Below are positions 11,115 to 24,100 of a DNA stretch of 64,000 nt, piece by piece. Source of the DNA: Aplectana chamaeleonis (lineage: Eukaryota > Nematoda > Chromadorea > Rhabditida > Cosmocercidae); NCBI GenBank assembly GCA_029168955.1, contig JAPDOI010000374.1:558001-622000 (forward strand). The letters are read 5' to 3'. The notes beneath the pieces are model-generated. The model did no database searches. It worked only from the letters and a program-made list of their open reading frames with translations, and was not told the origin of the DNA. The translations under genes were made by a program, and so were the position numbers. The stretch's first letter is position 1. Every line of letters starts with the position of its first letter.

Positions 11115-14100
11115 CTGTAATAGGTGAGATTTCGAAACTGACCAATAGCTGACCCCGCTACGGAAGCCAGCGGGAGTGAAAAGCCGAAGTATAACTAGGG
11201 CCTTGGCAAGTGAGAGAGTGAGCCAAAAGGAATAAGGGAGAAGCGGAAAACAAGAAAGAAGAGGAATAGGAGAATAGGAACGATAGAAAACGAGAACAAG
11301 AATTTTTTAATCAGAATCCCTAGTTTCTCTGCTACCATTCGCCAGTGTTTATCCATTAACATACCGTACAAGTATCCATCAAGGACTACGGCAGCTGCAC
11401 CATATCGCGGCACTGTCATCGATACACCAGGCCTCCACTCATTCTTCACTGGAGAATACACCTAGAAAGGTTTGGTTGATATCAATTTCTGCAGAAAAGC
11501 TGAGTACCCGGCGTTGATCATTCCCTCTGGGAATGCGCCACATAACTGATCTCCATTAGGCATAACTGATCTTTTAAATGGGTATTGGGCCTGTACAATG
11601 ACTCGCGAAGGCCACCTAATTTTCAAGCCAATGTTTGTATGTATCCTCCCGGACAAGTCTGACGCCAATCTACCGATCTCACACGGATAGAAGGCTTCCT
11701 TGACCTTGGGCGAAAATCGACCACTCAGCCGTGTGCGTGACAGTGGCGCCTCTTGCCAGTGCCCCACACGCGCCCATATCAATAATAAACTTATAGAAAT
11801 TCCAGACAAAATATTAGGGTCAACGCTACTCTAACCTACACAGCCGTCAAGGTTTCAGAATCAACACCGCCGCAGACATACAATTCACCATTCAAAAACG
11901 CCGTCGCTGGATGATGACGTCTCGTTAATAACAGAGTCACCTAGAAATAAGTGATACTACTGAGATTCCAGATCAGCTCACGAAGCCATTCAAACTTCTA
12001 AATTCGTCCACTCATTTTTGCTGTAGTTAAAAAATTCAACACTTTCCGGGTCCTCTTCGAGGAAACTTCCTCCAATGGCATAGACCTTCAACACAGAAGT
12101 AATTAACGCGCTTTTCTTTCAGCCATTCTCATCATCCGAAGCCCTCACCTTATTCTGAAACACAGCGCTCTGGTGTTCCGATCGAAAACTTATCATAGGC
12201 ATAACATCTGACCACCGCTCCGTCGAAGGGTTGTACATCTCCACTACGGACCATATGTCCGCATCGTCGTTTGAAGAGCCGCCTACAATGTTTGACTGAA
12301 TTGAGAACACTCTTTAGTAAAGCGAGAACCTGGCATCCTTATCCTCGGGTCATCCCTCTACTCGTCAGTCTGATGGACTGTGAATCGGGGTCTCTACTTA
12401 CCGTCAAAGAGTTTGTTCTATCACTGCATTCCGCAAGCCAAAGCACGCACCATTTCCCTGAAGCAGTCTGCTGCGAAGAAGGAATCTGCTATATATATGG
12501 TTTCCGTTTTCGTTTTAGTCTGACGCATGGATCAGGCGGCTGGCCGTGCGGGGTTGGCGGCCTCACTGGAGAATGGGGTTTCGATTCGCGCGGGGTGATC
12601 TACCCGTCCATTCATCAGACTAAAATGATTGCGCGAACTCTACAGTAGCGACCATAAATCTATTGACGTCGGCTCTTTTCTTTCAAATATCTTTGCTCTC
12701 ACTGGGGCCATCAATTTCATCTTCTAATATGACATTTTCCGTCTTAAAGACACAGGACACCCAGAAAATTAGTTTTTAGAAAATTAGTAAGATACGGCTC
12801 CCTGAAGATGACTGTATTTTGCGGGCAAAACTTTGGTGGACGAGTTGTCTCAGGCCTGTATTTCTCTTGATTCGCAGTCGCGGCACGAGAGCAAAGCAGG
12901 ATGAGGAGATAGATCGGAAAGCGAGTGAACAAGGACGACTTGGTTGAAAATCATCCATCCATCTAGCTGCTATTGAGATCGAAAATCAGGAAGGGGGCCG
13001 GGCCCGTGGAGGTGGCTGGAGGGGGTCGGGCCCGCAACGGTCGCCTATATCTCGCTAATTCGGAGGAATTCAGATCTCGCATTTGGCACCTGTTACACAG
13101 GAGGGATCTTTTACACAATTGCACGAAAATCTCAAAATTCATATCCGAGAGTGTACTGTGCCTTTAATGTCGATATAATCAAGTATGTTGCAGGACTATA
13201 ACGCGAATGTATATCGTTGGGGAAGATTTATCAATATTCGCAATCTGCGACTTTATGCCTCTACTTGAACTCGTTCACTTTCTTCGTCGTTTTCGATATT
13301 TACTTGAAGATTTTTGTATTCAACAGGATTGGTAGTTCATTTAGAAGTAGAAATTTGTCACATAGTGATCACAGACCTAACATATGGGGTTCTAAAAAGG
13401 GTCTATCAAGAGCCGTTCTCGTTTCTGTTTTCTAACACAATAAACATCATAATTAAAAGTAAACAGTAATCATGAGAAAGACTTCATGAGATAAGAGCAG
13501 TACTGGATGACATCATAACACGCAAATTAGGCGACATTCTGGGGCCCAAAGCTCAAAACATTAGAAGAAATCTCAAGGAATTTTATGAAACACGGGTGAT
13601 TATGTTGGTTTATTTTCGTGGAGAATTCTTATAGAGGTTTCTCAGGTGTTATTCAATACAGCCAAGCGTCGACACACTGACTCCGGACTCATTTCTCGTC
13701 GTCCCATCAAATGGCTTTAGATGGGAGGAAGGCATCAGAAACCAGGGTAGAGTGGACGACGGAGCATCTTCACTTGACTCCACAGGAATGCCAGAAAAGT
13801 AGTTTCCTCAACTGAATTTTGGAGCTCCAAAGGAACAAGGCGCAGATTCAGCCGGGAAAACTACTTTTTCCATTGCTGTCGAGTCCAGTGAAGATGCTCC
13901 GTCGCCCAAACTGGCCTAGCCTTCTGATGCCTTGCTCCCATCAAAAGCCATTCGATAGGACAACATGCGAAGACTACAGAGTCAGTGTGACGATGATTGG
14001 CAGTCTTGAGTGATAACTTGGAAACCTCTGTATGGATTCTCCAAGAAAATAAACTGACAAGATCACCCGTGTTTCATGAAATTTCTTGAGACTGGCTTTG

Positions 14101-15112
14101 GGCCCCAGAATGTGGGGCTTGATTTGCGTGCTGTGATATCATCCAGCATTGCTCCTCTCTCACAAAGAGATTACTGTTTTAATAGATGACTAGTGCCGAT
14201 CTTTAAATTTTTTTTAAACGGCCTGTATTCTGATCGCCAACGGTTTTTCAAGAAAGGCATCTGATAGACCACTTTCAGAACCTCAAATGATAGGTCTTTG
14301 ATCACTAAGTGACAAATTTCTATTTACAAATGAACTACCAATTCTGTTGAATATAAAAATCTTCAAGTGAATATCGAAAACGATGAAGAAAGTGAACGAG
14401 TTCAAGTAGAGGCAATATGTATGTAGACTCTGTTTCATTCCATGTGATCTCATGTTTTCGGTTATCACAGCGCGAAGCGGTGGCTTTTTCGTCGAAAACT
14501 CCTTATCACTAAATATATTTCACCGAGGCCCACCGCTCCGCTGCTGGTGATAATCGAAATTAACAGGTCACTGCGGCTGTACCAGAGCTTATGTATGCAA
14601 AGTGTGCCCGAATGGGAATGGCGGCGCACGCGGCCGGCGTGCTTGGCAGGCGGCCGTCGCATGTGCCGCTCTCGGACGAATGTTGAATTTGAACGACGGC
14701 CATCCCCTCTCCCCAGGTCTGCAGAGTTGATGGATCGGCGCAGTGTTTGCTGTCAGCCGGTGCCGGCCCCGTTCGTAGTCGATGGCGGTGGGGACGTTTC
14801 GCATGCTCGTCCAAGAGCGGCGAACGCGACGGCCGCCTGCCAAGCACGCCGGCCGCGTGGGCCGCCATTCTCATTCGGACGCACCTTATGTATGTATGTA
14901 TGTATGTATGTATGTATGTATGTATGTATGTATGTATGTATGTATGTATGTATGTATGTAGAGTGCGCACAATAATTCTAGTCTGATGAATGGACGAGGC
15001 TGCGGCGGTAGATCATGCCGCGCGAATCGAAACAGCATTCTCCATTGAGGCCGCCAACCCCGCACGGCCAGCCGCCTGGTCCATGCGTCAGACTAGATTG
15101 AAAAAGGAAACC

Positions 15113-15143
<31 letters not shown>

Positions 15144-18100
15144 TGTATGTATGTATGTATGTATGTATGTATGTATGTATGTATGTATGTATGTATGTAT
15201 GTATGTATGTATGTATGTACAGTTCGGTCGGTTGGCGAGTGCACATTGCCGCCGGTGGGCGCCGGCGACCGCCGGTCGCCGGCGGTCGCCGGCGGTTTCG
15301 AGCGCTTTTTTTGCAAACACCGTTTCCGGCGAAAAGTTGATACTCTTACCAAAATTGGAATTCACTGTTTATTCTCATGATCATTAACACTAATTGATAA
15401 GAGAAGATAAGTTTCAAAAACAAAACTTCAAGTGTCTTTTTTTCAGATTCTTCATTTTCATCAGACTTTGGCCAGCTAAAAATTTTTTCTTATGTAATTG
15501 TTTCTGATTTTTCATCACTATATGAATGTGGATTCAAAGTACTGCTACGTGCCTTCATTAGAGGACACTTAACGAAGAAGTCAGTGAGATATTATACATC
15601 GAATAGCGATTCCTACGGGATTTGACTTTTCAGCAAAGACTTATGCTATCATATTCCAAGAAAGAAACGACATTCGAGTGTTACTTGTGCTAATATCAGT
15701 TTCAGGTTTTCCCAACAATTTTTCAGAGTGGGAAGTTCTATCGTCTTGAAAAAAATTACGAATACGAAAAGTTGCGTGGTGTTGTGCCATTTTCATCCTC
15801 CTAGAAAGTAAGAAATCGATTTTCAACGTAAGCAAACTTCACATAAATAGAGTCCATTTTGATATTTGCTCATTTTCGAGTCTTTAACCGAGAGCATAAT
15901 TACGCCCAAGTCGCTGGCACTGTTTGTCACCAAAGGCAACACTGGCCGCAGACACTTTTGCGCCCCGATGTTGAGACGATTTACCCGGTTACTAGAACTT
16001 GTATGTATCCAGCTAAAATGATTTCTCCTCTTAGCATCAATTTAAAGTGGTAGGCAGCATCGGGTTTCCAAAATTTTAAAGATGATTTCTAAGAAGTTTT
16101 AGACCCGACGAGGTCCCATTTTCTGTCCCATGTTATGTTAGAAATTCGAAAATAGCATTAGCAGCTGTAACCAAAAATAGAAATCTCTTGGGCCATTCAC
16201 TCATTTCTGAGTTTTTAGATGAGGTTATCATAGAACCAGGGTGGCGCTCTACCCGACGAAAGGCAACCCCGGCCGTCGACATTTTGCATCTCCTGTGTTG
16301 GTGCAATTTTCTCGATAACTAGAACCCAGTCATTCTAACAGTGAGCAATAATATTTTCGGAACACCCAACCTCAGAGTACAAAAAGACATTTGGAAGTTA
16401 TATCGCAATTTTCAAAAATTTAAAAATTTAGAGTTTTTCGGCAGATTTTCTCAAAATCGCGTCCTATTTCTTCTCTTTCTAGGAAAGCTGTGAAAACCAG
16501 CTAACATTGGCTGTGCAGAGGACGTTTCGTAGACAGATATTCCAATTTTCGGAAGAGATGAAGAACTTTTAGTTTGTTTTATGTTAGTCAAAACATGACT
16601 CTTCGGCCAAAAACAACATTCTTGGTACTTCTCCTATCTCCAGTCGGGCTCATATGGGAAATAGAATCGAGAAATAGTCGCCAATTTAGTATTCACCCAT
16701 ACATCGACACTTTAAACGGGAAAGGGATTAAATACGGTGGGTTAGGAATTTGAGCATTTTTGGGCTCAAGAGAAATTGAGAGCGCCCGATGAGGCGCTCT
16801 GGGGTGGGCGGGGCAAATGGGTGGGCCCGGCCCCACCCCTCGTCGCGGACGAGATTGTCTCTAGACTGGCTCCCTCTCCTTTGTAATTTCCACGTTATTC
16901 AGCACTATTCCACTAAACTCCAAAGTACTAGACGCTGCTCAACAGATCTGTTTCCTTCCCATGACTGTCCTGTAGAAGAAACACTCATCCCAAATGCATT
17001 GATTTGCTAACTCATGAAGGTTTGCATGTTTACATAGTAACATGGAACTTTTCTTGACTCGCAATTTGATGCTATACATTACTCATTTTTCCGCAGGAGT
17101 GATTCGATGAAAAGGTGAGTCTCTTTCTCTAATTTCTTTCTCTCTCCATTCTTTTGAAACACACCAGTGATTTAGAATTCGTGTATAACTCTATTCGCGC
17201 AATGTTAAAATGGTCTAATGTTGTTTACACTCTGAACCTTTTCATTTTCCGTTGCGCGGCCTAACAATTGTTCATAAATCTGAAAAGTCGATTATCAATA
17301 TTATAAATTTAATTTGAAAATTTACGAAGAGCTCAAAAATAACATCTGAGAAATACGGAAACCTCCCCTATTGATTACCTATATTTTATACACATTCGAG
17401 TCTTCCTCGAAACAAAATATTAATTTGTAATATCTTCGGTTTACATGGTTTTCACGCCCTCAAGCGGAGAAAAAAAATTTTTAAAATAGTAGTGTTGATA
17501 CATATCATCCGGATATTTTCTCCATAGCTTGACTCAATTTTATATTTTTCTATTTATCCAACTACATATCATGCCATATTGAGAAAATTGTGGAGCCTCT
17601 TGACAACTTTTCATTCTTCGAGTAGCATAATTGGAACTTTGAAACAATCATACATATGTCTTATTTTGCTAATGCCTCTCAAACGAATTTTCTAGAACAT
17701 TCGAGTGTTTTCTAGAACATTCTTCATTAGCATTTTATTCACCAATTTTTAAAAAATCAGGCGTTTTTCAAAAACTCAGGTAAGCGTTAGTTTTGTTAGA
17801 CCGTAACATTTCTATAGATTTACACATGTAATTCGTGCGAAGAAATTCAGTGAGTGTTAAGAAAGAATATGAGAACTCGGATCTGTTTTCTAAGCCCTCG
17901 CTTGATCGGATCAATTCCTGACCTGTCTGAAAAAGCTGTTATAGAAACTGTCTGTGATTTACAAAATCAGATTTTCAAGCAAAAACGTAGAGGAAAATTC
18001 ATATAAAACTGAAAAAAGGAGTTCGTGTAAAATTTTTCGCCCCATATTTCTTCCAAACTTTTCAAAATAGATTTTCGCTATGTTTCATTTATAAATTCTT

Positions 18101-21100
18101 ATGAATGCATCTAATTATCAGGAAAATGTAATCGACTTTTTTTGAAAACTGTTTTTACCTTATTTCATTTCTTTTTTTATTTGCATTTATTTTCGCATCG
18201 AAAAATGATATTCTTAAATTGGCAGAAACCCTAAAAATAAAGGAGAAGAACAAAGTTCTGGTTGATTTCACCAATTTTTAATCTTATTTCAGTTTTTTTT
18301 TAATAATGAAGTGCGCTTTGATTTCTTCAAAAAATGCAGTCTTAATATGGACTGAATTTCTTTCTATTCTAAAGTCGAATCTTTTTTTGTCGTCATTCAG
18401 CTAGGGCAGAGATGACTATTTTGATTTGTATTCTCAGCCTTGCATTCAGCCTAATAAAGTTGGCTCATATCGGTCGATATCTCCATCATTGGATGGCTCG
18501 TAGCCTCGGCATATCCATTGGGCACAACACATCACAAGACAAGTAACCCAGGATCGTTAACATGTCCCAATGGCAATTTCCAATGGAAGTGTGGGTAGCA
18601 GGGTCATCAGACCACGGACAACGATAATTTAATAGATTGAATACTAAGGCTGAGAACAAGATCTGGAATTTAAAAAATACACTGTTTTCCTCAGCGAACG
18701 ACAAAAAACAGGCAAAGGAGGAAAAGGGGTGTTTCTCCAGAAGGAAAAGCGATTGTTTGGGAGATCAAAGAAAAAACAAATCATAAAATTTCACATCAAC
18801 ATCACAAAAAATTCAGGAATTTCGTTGCTGAACAGGTTGTGTCTTTTTTTCTGATTTTTTTTGAATTTTCCTTTGTAGAAGAAACATGTAATGTTGAAAA
18901 ATCCTATCTGGTTATGGGATGTATTGAACAATAAAGTAGCAATTTCAGTCGAAACAATAGATTTTTTAATAAATCCAAAAATTTTGTTTTTATTTAAATT
19001 CAGCTCAAAATTTGCTTTGTCTTTGTTCTTCTCCTATATTTTTAGGATTTCTGCCAATTTAAGAATATCATTTTTCGATGCGAAAATAAATGCAAATAAA
19101 AAAAGAAATGAAATAAGGTAAAAACAGTTCTCAAAAAAAGTCGATTACATTTTCCTGATAATTAGATGCATTCATAAGAATTTATAAATGAAACATAGCG
19201 AAAATCTATTTTGAAAAGTTTGGAAGAAATATGGGGCGAAAAATTTTACACGAACTCCTTTTTTCAGTTTTATATGAATTTTCCTCTACGTTTTTGCTTG
19301 AAAATCTGATTTTGTAAACTGCTGAAAATTCAAATCCCGTAGGAATCGCTATTCGATGTATAATATCTCACTGACTTCTTCGTTAAGTGTCCTCTAATGA
19401 AGGCACGTAGCAGTACTTTGAATCCACATTCATATAGTGATGAAAAATCAGAAACAATTACATAAGAAAAAATTTTTAGCTGGCCAAAGTCTGATGAAAA
19501 TGAAGAATCTGAAAAAAAGACACTTGAAGTTTTGTTTTTGAAATTTATCTTCTCTTATCAATTAGTGTTAATGATCATGAGAATAAACAGTGAATTCCGA
19601 TTTTGGTAAGAGTATCAACTTTTCGCCGGAAACGGTATTTGCAAAAAAGACGCTCGAAACCGGCGGCGATCGCCGGCGGCCGCCCGTCGCCGGCGCCCAC
19701 CGGCGGCAATGTGCCCTCGCCAACCGACCGAACTGTATGTATGTATGTATGTATGTATGTATGTATGTATGTATGTATGTATGTATGTATGTATGTAGGG
19801 GGGTGTGTATACAAGTCTGTTGGTACCTGCTCGTTGGTGCCCCTGCTTCTACTGAACCCAGCAGACGTTTGAGTGTACACAGGGAACGTTCGAGCGATAT
19901 AGCGTGCACAACTATATCGCGAAAGTATCCCATACATTGCATAAAGGTGTCGCCGTCCGGCACACCAAGGGCTCTGGTCCATAACACCTTAGGATCCGTA
20001 CCTAAGGAGTCATTGAGTCTTTGGCCACAAGCCACAATTTCGCCACCCTGAACTGTCGAACGCTGTCGAAAGTGATATCCAAAAAACTGCGCTATCCAGA
20101 CTTCTGAGCTATTTCCATGCACCGTTTGCTGCTTTGCAGGAAACCCGCCTCAAGGATAGACCCGTCATCAGCGTCGGAGAGTACACCATCTACTGCGGTA
20201 ACGCTGACGATAGGAGAGTGGGAGGCTGTGCAATAGCTATAAGGAAGGAATTCAGTGGTATGGTCAAGGAGTTTGGCTCAACGTCGTGCCGGAATGCATT
20301 CGTACGACTGCGGGATCATAGAGGATTCAATCTGTGGATAGTGAAAACTCATGCGCCCACTGAAACCGCCGAAGACAATTCGAAGGATGCGTTTTATGAG
20401 GAACTCGTTACGTTGCTGGCCAGGATACCTTGTCAACATGCTGTTGTCGTGGGGATTGACGCAAATGCGAAGATGGGACTTGATCAGGAATCCGAAGTAC
20501 TCGCTAAATGGTTCTACCCAGTGGAGCAAACATCGGACAATGGCCACCGCCTTGTCGACTTTTGTGAACGCAGTGGTCTGATTATTGCATCGACATCCAA
20601 GAGGAATCATCGCCGCCATTAGCTTACGTGGCAGGGACCAACCCAGTTATCTCCAGAAGAGCAGCGTAAGCGGAAGATGACAGCTTTGAAACTACAGCTT
20701 GACTATGTCCTAACGAGGAATATTCCAGTATCGGACATTCGAAGATCTAGAGCTGTGTGGGATGTCGCATTCGGTTCGGATCACCGTCCTGTTCTGTTGA
20801 ACTTCACTGCGAGGATTCATAAGAGGAAGCGAGGGGCTCAGCCTCTCCAGAGGATTGACATGACAAGTCTCAGAGATGAAGAGTGCAGAAGGAATTTTCG
20901 ACAACGCGTTTCTATTCACATCGGAGTACGGACTAAGAAGAAACTTTGCGACGCGGATTCTTTTGTCAAGTGCATCCAGGACGCTTCGAAAGAGGCACTC
21001 CCGGTTGTACAGCCTAAGAAGAAGTTCGCCTACGTCTCAGAAGAAACAACATCTACCTACACCAGAGTATGTGCTCTCCGAACTGCAGGAAACTTCGTGG

Positions 21101-24100
21101 AGGAGAAGCGTCTGAGGAGGAAGTTGCGTCGGCAGTTTCAAAGTGACCGCGAACGAGAGTGGACGTGTAGAGCTAAGGAGTTCGAGAAGGCTTGGGAGGA
21201 GAAGAATCCGAAGAAAGCCTACACGTTGCTGCGACAGTATAGCGGGAAGATGAAGAGATGTTCTCCTGTTTTGAACACTACCAATGGAGTTGCAGTTGGT
21301 GATGCGACGCTGCCAATATGGAAGGATTACTTCAGTTCACTACTGAATCGTCCAGCGCCATCAGTACCTGAGCTCCCGCATGTTCAGAGAGCACATTACG
21401 ATGTCAGTGAGGAACCGCCGACTGAGTCTGAAGTTTTAGATTGTGTCCGGAAAATGAAGAATGGAAAGGCAGGTGGAGATGACAACATCACTGCTGAAAT
21501 GCTGAAAGCTCTTACTCCGTCTGGGATTCGGGAAATGACCAACACCATCCGTACCATATGGATGAGCGAAAGGATACCCGATTCGTGAAGACATGCGATT
21601 ATCGTACCTCTTCACAAGAAGCTATCCATCACGGATCCTATGAACTACAGAGGAATCTCTCTACTTCGTGTCATGTACAAGGTTTTAGAACGTATCATTC
21701 TCGAGCGACTTATCAAACATCTTAAAGGAACGACAAGAGATGAGCAAGCCGGTTTTCGACCTGGAAGATCGATCATCGACCAAGTGTTCGTCGTGAGAAG
21801 AGTAATTGAATCATGAAAAAAAAATCATGGCTGCGGTATTCGAAGCCATTACAGCTTGCTTTTTTGGACTTTGAAGCCGCGTTCGACTCTCCTCATCGTG
21901 ATCGATTGCTCAACGCTCTGCGAGCCGATGGAGTCCCGGAAAAGTATGTTCGGTTAATCGAGGACATGAACAAAGGAACAACAGCAGCAGTTCGTACACC
22001 TGTCGGATTTACGTCAGCTTTCGAGGTGAAAACAGGAGTAAGGCAAGGAGCGGTTGCAGGAACTTTTCTTATCAACTTCACCGTTGATGACATCATGCGT
22101 AGAGTTGCAGAACAGTTTCCTGCGGACGTGATCCTAACACCATCAGGACGCTCCCTTGTCGACCTGGAGTACGCCGATGACATTGTGTTATTCGCTGAAA
22201 ACAACGCAAAACTGGAAAGGATTGTGAACCTCGTTTCGAAGTATGCCGCAGCCTATGAACTTCGTCTTCGTCCCGACAAATGCAAGCAGATGTGGGTCTC
22301 TCAGAGGCCTTCAACGGGAGTTTGTGTGGACGGACAACGTATCGAACTGGTGGACGATTTCTGTTATTTGGGCTGTTTGCTGAAGAACGATGGTAGTTAT
22401 GCAGCGGATATTCGACAACGATGTGCGAAAGCTACGTCTGCATTTAATTCTCTAACCAAGTGTTTGTGGTCTACCACCATCGCGAAGGAAGTCAAGTTGC
22501 GCGTCTACCTATCCGCTATTCGCCCTATCATGATGTACGGATCGGAGACGTGGGCAGCACCGAAGACGCAGATGGGAAGGTTGGATTGCACGGAGAGGAA
22601 GCTTTTTAGGCGTTTGCTTGGATATTTCTGGCCGCGTGTATGCCATAACGAAGACCTTTGCAAGGAAATCGACGCAGTACATCAACGCTTGACACAAGGG
22701 AGGTGCCTGCATCTCCTAAAGCCATCTCAAGCAGCAATGGAAAGTCGACTTCGACTGCTCGGGCATATACTAAGAAGAACGCCGGATCGTCTCGTACAGC
22801 AAGCTATAAGAATGCTTCCAAATCCTGTCTGGCAACGGCCACCTGGGCGTAGGCGAAAGTTCTGGACGGATGTGGTTAAAGAGGATTTAAAGTCACTCGG
22901 CATCGAAAGACAGTTCAGGCGCGATGTTTCGTTTCGCAGGAAATAGAATAGTGACAGCTGCATGGAATGTGTTAAAATTGTGGCCGAAGACCGTGAATAA
23001 TGGACACGGCTGACTACTAGGACGGCACACCTCGGTGAAGATGCGGAATGACCGCGTCAGGCGGAAGCCAACCGATTAAGTCAAGTAAGTCAATGTATGT
23101 ATGTTTGTATGTATGTACATATGTATGTGTGTCACAAAAGTGTGCACATGGTCCACATTTTAGCCATTGTCCCCTTTCTCACAATAGCCGGGTAAATACC
23201 GGCACTCTGGCACTGATCATGCCGTGAATAGCGGAATCCCTAACTTCAAGGTTGTTTTTCAACAGAAGTAAGGAGTTATAGTTCGTGAAATGTCCAGAAG
23301 GTGTTCAGCTAAGTCAGGGAGGGTAGAAAACTGACCAAAACTCACAGTTAACAACCGTGATTAGCTAGCAGTTATCAGGTTGAAATCATGTGCTAACCGG
23401 CATACAACCCTCCATTTAACTCGGAGATGATACCCCCCACCCCACCCTTCCCTGCTCTCATCCCTTACCATACAGCTCACCTCGAGCGTTCATATGCTTC
23501 TGTTTACTAACCTTCTATATTCGTGCTTATAAACAATTATGAACTTATCAGATTTACATCAAAACTTATCAGAAGCTTCGGCTGAATCGCTAACGCATAA
23601 ATCATTTAACGATGAATGGAGCATGGTGTTGGTCGGTCAACTGGTGAGTATCACAACAAACACACAGAAACTGACCGACCAACACCATGCTCCTTTCATT
23701 GCATAATCAAAGTGGCAGTATCTCTCTTCACGAAAACAACTGGCAAAACTATGATATGCCAGTTAGAGAAAAGTCCTCGGGAGGACATTCCTGTCTAACT
23801 CGCAATCGTCGACCGGTGCACTCCTAAAAGAGTGCACTATATCACTACAAACCCGACCGATCTGCTAGTTTATATGTGAACATCCGTGTTTGCAATGGTA
23901 GCTTAGGATGGCGAATACATGGATGTTAACGTCCTCGTAACATCGTAGTTTCTGTTTGAAGATGGATTGTGGGACCAACCAAGGAAATTCCAACTTCCAA
24001 ACTGCGTCTCCAGCAACATATGGGAAGGGGTTATAGAACACCAGTGGTATTCACAGCAAGATACAAATAGGAGTTTCAGAATCTAGATTAGTACCACCCC

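Noticed and set aside
14887..15219. Long MYVC/YIHT-type ORFs
   Set aside because: They are translations of the ATGT microsatellite in all frames.
18486..18704. 72-codon minus-strand ORF as the missing Kelch exon
   Set aside because: It lacks the GG motif and Kelch spacing; splice phase does not fit.
23400..23445. Kelch-like minus-strand piece (ELNGGLYA)
   Set aside because: A stop lies close upstream in frame, no good acceptor exists and the phase does not fit the KLHL exons.
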